DNA of 5,898 nt from an uncultured Chthonomonas sp. GTDB taxonomy: Bacteria > Armatimonadota > Chthonomonadetes > Chthonomonadales > CAJBBX01. Position numbers and translations under genes: made by a program. Positions 1 through 5,357 of this stretch are shown piece by piece. The notes below the pieces were generated by a model. That model searched no databases. It was not told the origin of the DNA and worked only from the letters and a program-made list of their open reading frames with translations. The stretch lies in NCBI GenBank assembly GCA_903886985.1, contig CAISOI010000513.1, forward strand, positions 1-5,898. The letters run 5' to 3'. Position 1 is the first letter of the stretch. The number at the start of each line of letters is the position of its first letter.

Positions 1-41
1 ATCAAGCCGCTTATGTCTGTGAGAGACGGAAGTGGCTTGAT
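1..41. terminator. Large imperfect hairpin beyond korB, probable transcription terminator
   Basis: Positions 1-12 and 30-41 form a 12-bp inverted repeat with one non-Watson-Crick position. Inside it, GTCT (15-18) and AGAC (24-27) form a second short stem around a 5-nt loop, so the whole is one long hairpin. It lies 33 nt past the korB stop codon, where a terminator for the minus-strand operon would be expected. No U-tract can be judged for the minus strand, because those bases lie before position 1. On the plus strand only the weak gtctttgtc follows. The odd pair is G-U in plus-strand RNA but A-C in minus-strand RNA, so the fold is slightly better for a transcript entering from the left. It could serve both directions, or end a convergent gene outside the window. 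Confidence 0.5.
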
Positions 42-74
42 GTCTTTGTCAATCGATATAAACGGTTACTATTG

Positions 75-974
75 CTACTGCAACTTTGCAAACAGCTTTT
101 CGAGTCCCTGTGTTGTGTCTGAATTGGCACCATAGTATTCTCGCAGGTGTTTTTGTTCATCGAGTAGGCTGCTTTTGCCTTCGTGCTTATAGATTATCCC
201 TGTAGGATAGCCATCTGTTCGCAGCGATAATGCAAATGCCGCGACCCGATCGGTTGGATCGTGGTCGGCGGGAACGTCGTATGTGTGATCTTTGTAGAAA
301 TCGTCAGTTTGATCCTGATTGAACGTCGGGCACGGTGAAAATGCGTCAATTAGCGCAAATCCCTTGTGATTAATTCCGGCTGCTAGGGTCTCAGCAAGTT
401 GATTTGGTTTGTATGAAAATCCCCGGGCAACAAACGAAACATCCCAAGCGATAGCCTGAGCAATTGGGTTTATGCTGTCTTCAACCATTCCGTATGGGGT
501 GGTTTTCCAACGTTTAGAATCTATTTTTTGTCCCAAAGAGGCAAGTGGAACCATTGAGGTCGGGGAGACTTGACCTTTTGTAAGACCATAAGTGTTGTTG
601 TTCATGATGAGATATGTGATATCTGGATTACGTCGTGCACAGTGCGGAAAATGACCCGCACCGATACTGTATCCGTCTCCATCTCCGCCAACCACAATAA
701 CATTCAGTTCTGGGCGAGCCGCTTTAATTCCCGTAGCAATTGGAAGAGCTCTTCCGTGAACACCATGAAAACCATATGCGTTAACAAATCCTGGCAGTCG
801 TGACGAGCATCCAATTCCAGAAACAACTACAGTTTGGACCGGATCAAGATTGCACATGCTCATCGCTTTATAAAGCGCATTGAGAACTCCGAAATCCCCG
901 CAACCCGGGCACCATATCGGTTTTAAGTCACTCTTATAATCTTTTGGTGCGAACACCACTGTTTCAACTGCCAT
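75..974 (-). CDS. korB: 2-oxoacid:ferredoxin oxidoreductase subunit beta (KorB type, likely 2-oxoglutarate)
   Basis: This is the catalytic thiamine-diphosphate subunit of a cytoplasmic 2-oxoacid:ferredoxin oxidoreductase. The enzyme decarboxylates a 2-oxoacid (probably 2-oxoglutarate) with CoA and ferredoxin, giving acyl-CoA, or runs in reverse in reductive carbon fixation. The 299 residues match the usual beta-subunit length. Visible motifs are WCPGCG (21-26), GIGCSSR (53-59), the diphosphate/Mg site GGDGDG (96-101), NNNTYGLTKGQVSPTS (125-140) and SPCPTFN (213-219). C22, C25, C56 and C215 correspond to the four [4Fe-4S] ligands known in this family. The YGLTKGQ string is typical of KorB-like enzymes, but substrate preference is inferred, not proven. 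The ATG at 974 is preceded by a G-run (979-983) that can act as a ribosome binding site, within a 12-nt gap after the lipoprotein gene, so translation is probably linked to the upstream genes. Confidence 0.95.
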   Translation of the reverse strand: MAVETVVFAPKDYKSDLKPIWCPGCGDFGVLNALYKAMSMCNLDPVQTVVVSGIGCSSRLPGFVNAYGFHGVHGRALPIATGIKAARPELNVIVVGGDGDGYSIGAGHFPHCARRNPDITYLIMNNNTYGLTKGQVSPTSMVPLASLGQKIDSKRWKTTPYGMVEDSINPIAQAIAWDVSFVARGFSYKPNQLAETLAAGINHKGFALIDAFSPCPTFNQDQTDDFYKDHTYDVPADHDPTDRVAAFALSLRTDGYPTGIIYKHEGKSSLLDEQKHLREYYGANSDTTQGLEKLFAKLQ

Positions 975-986
975 TATTCCCCCATA

Positions 987-1904
987 CTAAGGCGCAATTC
1001 CATGTCCGGATTCGCCTCGAAACCACTTGATAGCCTGTGGCATTCCTTCTTTTATCATACTGTTATAGTGTCCACCATGTGGCACTACAACATTTAACAT
1101 ATCGGTTCTGCCACTTACTTTTGCGGCGAGTGCCTCGTGGTCCGAAATTGGTACATTTTCATCATCTTGTGCGTGAAACAACATTATAGGGCACTTCACA
1201 CGAACGATCTCGTTAATAGGAGATGTACGGGAGAGAAAGTCCTTTTCGCCCGGTGCCACTCGTTCCAAAAGTTCCATATATTCGCTTAACCGTCCAACAA
1301 CATCACCGGAAGGAGCAAATGCGGCGCACGCTTTAATTCGAGGATCATTTGCTGCGATGTGGATTGCAACATTTGCCGCAGAGCTATGCCCGGCAACATA
1401 GATTTTCTCAGGATTAGCAATCGGAATATTTGCCAGAACGTAATCCATCGCTTGCTGAGCATTTCTCAATCCGCCGTTCGATGCTCTGAAAGCCTTCAGT
1501 GCACTTTTCATTTCTTGATCATTCGGTTGATTACCCGCCATATTGCCATCCAACTCGTATCCCACTGCAATCATCCCAGCTTTTGCGTATGGCACAAGTT
1601 CTGCTGTGTCACCCTCGGATAGAGCATTACCGTGAAACAGTCTGGTGCCCGCAGGTGCTACAAATACAACGGGCGCCTTTGTAATAGATGCTGAAGTCGG
1701 CGTCACAATTCGGATGTGTGTCGATCCTCCTGCACCAGTTACATTGACATCTCTAATTTTTACAGAGCCCTCTTTTAATGCTGCTTTTGTATCCTGTTCG
1801 GTCCACGCCATTACTGCATCGGGTTTGTGTCCGCACCCGTAAACAGTCGCAATTAATCCTATCAGCACTGCAAAGAGCTTTTTCGATTTTGCGGTGAGCT
1901 TCAT
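987..1904 (-). CDS. Predicted alpha/beta-hydrolase-fold lipoprotein (esterase/lipase-like)
   Basis: The 305-residue protein starts with a lipoprotein signal peptide: basic MKLTAKSKK, a hydrophobic stretch at about 10-22, then VYGC with C24 as the probable lipidation site. The Tyr at -2 is not typical of a lipobox. The mature part reads as an alpha/beta hydrolase of the carboxylesterase / BD-FAE-like type. The nucleophile elbow is GHSSA (172-176, S174), a GxSxA variant of the usual GxSxG. The likely acid is D247 or D248 in HAQDDENVP, and the likely base is H279 in HGGHY. The substrate is unknown. It sits between korA (30 nt upstream) and korB (12 nt downstream), so it should be co-transcribed with a cytoplasmic oxidoreductase although it is predicted to be exported. 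No good Shine-Dalgarno precedes the ATG. The start is supported by the intact signal peptide, and translation may rely on coupling to korA. Confidence 0.85.
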   Translation of the reverse strand: MKLTAKSKKLFAVLIGLIATVYGCGHKPDAVMAWTEQDTKAALKEGSVKIRDVNVTGAGGSTHIRIVTPTSASITKAPVVFVAPAGTRLFHGNALSEGDTAELVPYAKAGMIAVGYELDGNMAGNQPNDQEMKSALKAFRASNGGLRNAQQAMDYVLANIPIANPEKIYVAGHSSAANVAIHIAANDPRIKACAAFAPSGDVVGRLSEYMELLERVAPGEKDFLSRTSPINEIVRVKCPIMLFHAQDDENVPISDHEALAAKVSGRTDMLNVVVPHGGHYNSMIKEGMPQAIKWFRGESGHGIAP

Positions 1905-1934
1905 GTCAGTATTAGTACCGATCCAGATGAGCGA

Positions 1935-3731
1935 CTAATCGCTAGAAAGCTTAGTGATCTGCTGGTATATCTCGTTTGGCGTAAAAGGCACACCCTCGTC
2001 TTTGTGATACGTTGAGAACTTTAAGTCGGTGTTAATCTTTAACCACCCTGCAAACTGGCCCGTGTAGTTCAATTCTGGAACCAGTATCTTCCGGCACCGG
2101 GACGCGAAGGAATTGATCTGGATCACTGGGAGCGGGTTAATGAGCCGAACATGTAGGTGAGCTACTTTGAATCCTTCTGCGCGAGCACGATCCGTTGCTT
2201 CCCGAATGACGCCGACAGTTGAGCCAAACGCAATTACTCCAATTTCTACGTCGCCTTCATCACCAAATTCTTCAACGAACTCATGACCTCGTAACTCACG
2301 AAGCGTGTCTAATTTACGGAATCGCTTATTCTTCATTTTAGTGGCTAGAGCCGGAGTGTAGCCCGGATCACCACTTTCGTCGTGTTCAATCCCAGAACTG
2401 GTGTAAATCCCGCCGGTCATCCCCGGTAGTGACATTGCAGAAACGCCCGTTTCTGTATCTTCATATCGCAGATAGTTCTCGCCACGGTGTGCCGAATCTG
2501 GTGTCAGTCGGTTAACGGTTCTAACTTTCGAAAGGTCTGGTGGTTTAATATTTTGTTTGCGAGTAGCTATTGATTGATCAGAAAGTAACATTACGGGGCA
2601 TTGGTACTCTTCGGCAAGGTTAACTGCGTCAATGGTAGACCAGAAACAATCCTCGACTCCCGTAGGCGTTAACACTATACGAGGGGATTCGTTATGAACT
2701 CCAAACAATGCGAGATTGATATCACCTTGGCTGGTTTTGGTCGGCATTCCTGTGCTGGCTCCCCCACGTTGGACGTCAACAATGACAACGGGAAGCTCTG
2801 CTTGTCCTGCGAGGTTTATTTGCTCAACCATTAGGCTGATACCTGGGCCCGAAGACGCGGTCATTGACTTCTTACCAGCAAAGGAAGCTCCCAGACACAT
2901 TCCCAGGGCGGCAATTTCGTCTTCCGCCTGAATCATATCTCCACCAAATGTTGGTAGTTCCTTGGCAAGAAATTCCATAATTTCCGACGCGGGGGTAATC
3001 GGATAGCCAGCATAAAATCGCATTCCTGCAGCAATAGCACCCATAGCAGTCATATGGTTACCGTTGATCAAAAGCGTTCGGTCGGTATGCTCTACTGGAG
3101 TAACGACGGGGGTACGCTTGTTACCGATCTGATCGGCAACGTGGTCCGCCCCTGAGTGTAGAGCGCTAATATTCATTTTGACGATGGATTCGCCCTTGCG
3201 ACCAAAGAGGTCACGAATGTAATTCTCGGCGGGTTCTAACGGGGCATTCAACAAACGAAGCAGTGCACCAAGTCCAACAATGTTTTTTGGTGCCGGAAGA
3301 CGTTTCAACTGCTCACCTTCAATTTCGTGGCGAACTGTCTCTTTTTCTTTGCGAGCCAACGTTGATATTGGTAGAGCATATTCTGTTCGACCGGGTTCGT
3401 TATCGGGCGTGAAGACATCAGAGTCATAGAGGAGAATTCCGTTTTCGCGCAGTACGTCACCGAAAAGCCCAAATCCTTCGTCATTTAACGCAACGACAAC
3501 GTCGGCGTAATCTCCCTGAGATAGGCAAGTACCAGAACTCGCACGGATTTGGTACATAACTGTACCACCCTTGATTTCGGCAGGGAAAGTTTGAAGTGTG
3601 AAGATGTCTAAACCCATTGTGGTTAGCATCTGCACCATCAGATCGCCGAGGCTCACGGTTCCTTCGCCGGATTCGCCAACTAGGCGGATAGTTACGTCAG
3701 TAGTTTTCAAAGCGGTAGAAGGGGCGCTCAT
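1935..3731 (-). CDS. korA: 2-oxoacid:acceptor oxidoreductase subunit alpha (fused gamma-alpha, KorA type)
   Basis: The 598-residue subunit pairs with KorB to form the ferredoxin-dependent 2-oxoacid oxidoreductase. The N-terminal gamma domain (about 12-185) has the glycine loop GESGEG (19-24) and TFPAEIKGG (48-56). The pyrimidine-binding alpha domain starts near 222 and carries YPITPASE (243-250), the family motif that contacts substrate and cofactor. It then has AEDEIAALG (269-277), SSGPG (293-297) and RGGASTGMPTKTSQGD (322-337 region). GIEHDESG (447-454) and the C-terminal transketolase-like domain follow from about 490. The Ala in RGGASTG replaces the usual Pro of RGGPSTG. The gamma-alpha fusion without separate ferredoxin-like subunits is the two-gene KorAB architecture. 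The ATG is set by a perfect AAGGAGG 9 nt upstream. It is first gene of the operon, driven by the promoter at 3829-3840. Confidence 0.95.
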   Translation of the reverse strand: MSAPSTALKTTDVTIRLVGESGEGTVSLGDLMVQMLTTMGLDIFTLQTFPAEIKGGTVMYQIRASSGTCLSQGDYADVVVALNDEGFGLFGDVLRENGILLYDSDVFTPDNEPGRTEYALPISTLARKEKETVRHEIEGEQLKRLPAPKNIVGLGALLRLLNAPLEPAENYIRDLFGRKGESIVKMNISALHSGADHVADQIGNKRTPVVTPVEHTDRTLLINGNHMTAMGAIAAGMRFYAGYPITPASEIMEFLAKELPTFGGDMIQAEDEIAALGMCLGASFAGKKSMTASSGPGISLMVEQINLAGQAELPVVIVDVQRGGASTGMPTKTSQGDINLALFGVHNESPRIVLTPTGVEDCFWSTIDAVNLAEEYQCPVMLLSDQSIATRKQNIKPPDLSKVRTVNRLTPDSAHRGENYLRYEDTETGVSAMSLPGMTGGIYTSSGIEHDESGDPGYTPALATKMKNKRFRKLDTLRELRGHEFVEEFGDEGDVEIGVIAFGSTVGVIREATDRARAEGFKVAHLHVRLINPLPVIQINSFASRCRKILVPELNYTGQFAGWLKINTDLKFSTYHKDEGVPFTPNEIYQQITKLSSD

Positions 3732-3740
3732 AACTGGCTG

Positions 3741-3747
3741 CCTCCTT
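3741..3747 (-). promoter_or_regulatory. Strong Shine-Dalgarno for korA
   Basis: The minus strand reads AAGGAGG here, with a 9-nt spacer to the korA ATG (3731-3729). It is the only perfect anti-16S match before any gene in the window. It fixes the korA start and suggests that korA is translated efficiently. The lipoprotein gene and both plus-strand genes have weak sites or none. Confidence 0.9.
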
Positions 3748-3771
3748 GTGATGTCGATGTCATGAAAATCC

Positions 3772-3784
3772 TTAGCTATGCTAA
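3772..3784. repeat. Short palindrome in the korA leader
   Basis: TTAGC-TAT-GCTAA is a perfect 5-bp inverted repeat with a 3-nt centre. It lies between the predicted transcription start (about 3822) and the korA ribosome binding site. It could be a small RNA hairpin or an operator half-site pair. At this length chance is also plausible. Confidence 0.25.
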
Positions 3785-3828
3785 ACAGTTTGTCCGAAAG
3801 AACACTTAAACGAGTATTTCAGAAGGAA

Positions 3829-3840
3829 ATTATACCACAC
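3829..3840 (-). promoter_or_regulatory. Extended -10 promoter of the korA operon
   Basis: The minus strand reads GTGTGGTATAAT: a perfect TATAAT (complement of 3829-3834) with the TG-N extension of extended -10 promoters. No good TTGACA lies 16-18 nt upstream, which is tolerated by such promoters. Transcription would start near 3822 and give a leader of about 90 nt before the korA ATG. The same 12 nt precede the tRNA gene, which supports function. Confidence 0.65.
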
Positions 3841-3958
3841 GGTTCCTACGACGATCCGTGGAAGCCATTAAGGCATACGCACCGAAACGCTCGAATGTCC
3901 CGAAGTTAGACATTGATATAGCACTGAAGTATCGAGAGGATTGGAAAGAAGTATAAAG

Positions 3959-4031
3959 TGCGGTCGGAGGGATTCGAACCCCCGGCCCTCTGTTCCGAAG
4001 ACAGATGCTCTATCCACTGAGCTACGACCGC
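3959..4031 (-). tRNA. tRNA-Arg (anticodon UCG)
   Basis: The minus strand folds into a complete 73-nt cloverleaf. The acceptor stem is GCGGTCG/CGACCGC with discriminator A. The D-arm is GCTC/GAGC with loop AGTGGATA. The anticodon stem is TCTGT/ACAGA with loop CTTCGGA, giving anticodon TCG (complement of 3996-3998). The T-arm has one G-U pair and loop TTCGAAT. The 3' CCA is not encoded, since CTT follows the discriminator. It should read CGA and CGG arginine codons; CGA makes up 6 of the 10 Arg codons in the visible part of the nearby rsmE. It points the same way as korA, with no clear terminator between them, so some read-through into the korA leader is possible. Confidence 0.97.
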
Positions 4032-4042
4032 AAAGAAGTTTG

Positions 4043-4074
4043 ATTATACCACACTCCTACAGAGTTGCTGTCCA
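4043..4074 (-). promoter_or_regulatory. Promoter of tRNA-Arg
   Basis: The minus strand has GTGTGGTATAAT (complement of 4043-4054), a perfect TATAAT with an extended TG-N. A start about 7 nt downstream (near 4036) leaves only 5-6 nt of leader before the mature tRNA 5' end at 4031, normal for a tRNA gene. A -35-like TGGACA (complement of 4069-4074) lies 20 nt upstream, further than the usual 17, so the extended -10 is probably the main determinant. Confidence 0.75.
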
Positions 4075-4223
4075 AACCATATGCAACTGATGTTGATCCA
4101 ATTTCCTTTTTGTCAGACGGGCGATTCCATTTGAGGCAATGAGCGCGTGATTTCTGACCTAAACTGTTTTCGGATAATTAGAATTGCAAGAATGGCGCAC
4201 AATCTCCATATCGACCAACAGCG

Positions 4224-4376
4224 TCATAAACTGGGACTATTACAATGTTGAAGGTATGATTCACTGTCATGTTCAATCGAAAGTGCCATAGAAATTCTAA
4301 ACCATGGGAGGTTCTCTGGTTCAGTCTCCAAATCGGAAGATGACCAACCTGTAATGTGGATGTGTGTCGGGGTCAT
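4224..4376 (-). pseudogene. Small ORF or gene remnant, faintly Imm8-like
   Basis: A 50-codon minus-strand frame starts with MTPTHIHITGWSSSD, continues through DLETEPENLPWFRISMALSI and ends HCNSPSL before TGA. By eye, the pattern of acidic residues, PEN, an aromatic, a beta-strand with SI, then a Cys-x-x-Pro resembles the N-terminal half of Imm8-type immunity proteins (usually about 110-120 residues). This comes from memory and is not a search result. If so, the gene is broken: the expected second half is absent in this frame, and only a short piece, YDAVGRYGDCAPF, continues in the next frame. There is no ribosome binding site, the frame opens directly after a TAG, and no toxin gene is nearby. 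It could equally be a chance frame. Confidence 0.25.
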
Positions 4377-4456
4377 CTAATTTTATTCATATCGTAGTTC
4401 GTAAATAGAGAATTGTTAGTAAATACTATCAAGATTACCGATAGTCAGAGAACTAA

Positions 4457-4486
4457 TTGTATACCTATGTCAGATTGTGGTACGGT
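4457..4486 (+). promoter_or_regulatory. Weak candidate promoter for the Smr-domain gene
   Basis: TTGTAT (4457-4462) and TACGGT (4481-4486) are 18 nt apart. The sequence TTGTGG directly before the second box gives a TG-N extension and recalls the GTGTGG context of the two strong minus-strand promoters. TACGGT is a poor -10 match (3 of 6), so this is only the best candidate by eye, 56 nt before the ATG. Confidence 0.22.
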
Positions 4487-4542
4487 AAATTGCCATTGAG
4501 TTTCAGCCGGTACTTGTTTCGGGTGACATAAAGAGAATAGTT

Positions 4543-5235
4543 ATGAGCCACTGTGTGGTAAAAATCGACTTCCATGAATTCTCCGGGACTGAGGCGCGTC
4601 ATGCTCTGGAAGATTACTGGGCGAGTCGTGCGTGGCATGGACTTCGAAAAGTCGAGATCATTCATGGCGACGCAATGGTTTTAGCACCTGTGGTTCGCAA
4701 TTGGTGCGATGAGAAGGGGTTGCCTTGGAAAACACTTTCGCACAATCCAGGAGTAACGATTCTTTTCCCCGGTAAGCAGTCCAAGACGATCATGTTGCCT
4801 CCGGTGCGTCCGTTGAGCAAATTATCAACAATCAAGCATGAGTTAAAGACACTAAAGAGTGACGTTGCGCAGCCAGCAATAACTCACCAGCTACAGGCAC
4901 CTCCTGAAGTTCAAACACCAGTTCAGGCAAAACAATCGCCACCAAAGCCGGAAATTGACCTGATGGCATTAGCCTTTGAGCAATTAGAAGGGATTGATAA
5001 GGACGAGACCAAGACAGCACGTTTGAAATCAACGTGTATATCCTCTGAACGGTCGGTACCAGACGGATCTTCCCCTTTTCGTGCGTTACAAGAGTTGCGT
5101 GATCGCCTTCCAGAACCGCGCAGTCCAATTGGTGTTAAGCCCGTCTTAGTATCGAAGCCCTCCGAACCGGTCGATATTTTTGCCCTCGAAATGGATCGTA
5201 TGAAAATCAAAAGACTGGATTCCGACGATAATTGA
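4543..5235 (+). CDS. Smr-domain protein with long low-complexity C-terminal tail
   Basis: The first 77 of 230 residues read as a Smr domain, the nucleic-acid-binding and nuclease fold found in MutS2 and in the ribosome-rescue nuclease SmrB. VVKIDFHEFSGTEARHAL (5-22) occupies the DLHG strand-helix. VEIIHGDA (37-44) is the IIHG loop and VTILFP (71-76) the last strand. The motifs are partly degenerate: DLHG is DFHE, and HGxG lacks its second Gly (HGDAM), so nuclease activity is doubtful and RNA or DNA binding more likely. Residues 78-230 are rich in Pro, Gln, Lys and Glu and look disordered. They carry a repeated motif, DLMALAFEQL (139-148) and DIFALEMDRM (211-220). The domain is N-terminal here, whereas Smr is usually C-terminal. 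The ATG follows only a weak AAGAGA site; the frame opens after TAA at 4486. rsmE follows on the same strand after 122 nt. Confidence 0.75.
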   Translation: MSHCVVKIDFHEFSGTEARHALEDYWASRAWHGLRKVEIIHGDAMVLAPVVRNWCDEKGLPWKTLSHNPGVTILFPGKQSKTIMLPPVRPLSKLSTIKHELKTLKSDVAQPAITHQLQAPPEVQTPVQAKQSPPKPEIDLMALAFEQLEGIDKDETKTARLKSTCISSERSVPDGSSPFRALQELRDRLPEPRSPIGVKPVLVSKPSEPVDIFALEMDRMKIKRLDSDDN

Positions 5236-5357
5236 AACTTAGGATCCAATACAGGACACGGTTTCGGAAATCAGGTACAGTGAGACTAGCCGTGAAATTG
5301 GGTTAATCTAGCTGACTTAACAATCACAGTTCATAACTTCGGTATTTGGCAATCTCT
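5236..5357 (+). promoter_or_regulatory. Smr-rsmE intergenic gap with possible rsmE promoter
   Basis: No convincing terminator hairpin lies in this 122-nt gap. TTAACA (5317-5322) matches TTGACA at five of six positions and TATTTG (5343-5348) is a poor -10, spaced 20 nt apart. If used, transcription would begin within a few bases of the rsmE ATG and give a leaderless message. This would fit the absence of any Shine-Dalgarno sequence before that ATG. Otherwise rsmE may be transcribed from the Smr gene. Confidence 0.2.

Larger units (their letters stand above)
3762..3956 (+). pseudogene. Possible relic of a small gene: plus-strand frame with one internal stop
   Basis: From the ATG at 3762 a plus-strand frame reads MKILSYAKQFVRKNT, meets TAA at 3807-3809, then stays open for 48 codons in the same frame to TAA at 3954-3956. 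The last residues are LDIDIALKYREDWKEV. The peptide is rich in charged residues and looks protein-like, but I recognise no family and there is no ribosome binding site before the ATG. It runs antisense to the korA leader and promoter. It ends 2 nt before the 3' end of the tRNA, where integrated elements often leave remnants. An open frame of this length also arises by chance, so this is a weak call. Confidence 0.18.
4055..4542. other. Long gene-poor intergenic stretch
   Basis: Between the tRNA promoter and the Smr gene I find no confident gene. It contains a 50-codon minus-strand frame (listed separately) and a weak 6-bp inverted repeat ACTATC/GATAGT at 4425-4430 and 4440-4445. AGAGAA-type words occur at 4407, 4447 and 4532, and a weak candidate promoter for the Smr gene lies near its right end. 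Genes elsewhere in the window are packed within 12-122 nt of each other, so nearly 500 empty bases suggest either decayed coding sequence or a regulatory region. Short open frames occur on both strands here, and none has a ribosome binding site. Confidence 0.6.

Noticed and set aside
570..803. Plus-strand 77-codon frame inside korB
   Set aside because: It lies antisense within the strongly conserved KorB coding region and has no motif of its own.
1359..1842. Three plus-strand frames inside the hydrolase gene
   Set aside because: They are antisense to a gene with a signal peptide and catalytic motifs, and overlap one another in different frames.
2716..2931. Plus-strand 71-codon frame inside korA
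   Set aside because: It is antisense to the conserved alpha domain.
3832..3913. Minus-strand 27-codon frame from ATG 3913 beginning MSNFGTFERF
   Set aside because: It is very short, has no ribosome binding site, and its end overlaps the korA -10 box.
3829..4054. The repeated ATTATACCACAC as att sites or an insertion-element direct repeat flanking the tRNA
   Set aside because: On the minus strand both copies are perfect extended -10 promoters placed correctly for korA and the tRNA, which explains them. There is no integrase or transposase.
4178..4380. Two overlapping plus-strand open frames in the intergenic region, the second protein-like for 42 codons
   Set aside because: The second has no ATG/GTG/TTG start and is largely antisense to the minus-strand frame 4224-4376, which has an ATG. 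Neither plus frame has a ribosome binding site.
4425..4445. Inverted repeat ACTATC/GATAGT as a terminator
   Set aside because: It has only 6 A/T-rich pairs around a 9-nt loop with no T-tract, and no gene ends beside it.
4465..4665. Minus-strand 66-codon frame across the Smr start
   Set aside because: It is antisense to the Smr domain, with no ribosome binding site or recognisable family.
4832..5249. Two minus-strand frames (98 and 108 codons) under the Smr tail
   Set aside because: They overlap each other and the plus-strand gene. The plus frame is continuous with the Smr domain and carries the motif repeat.
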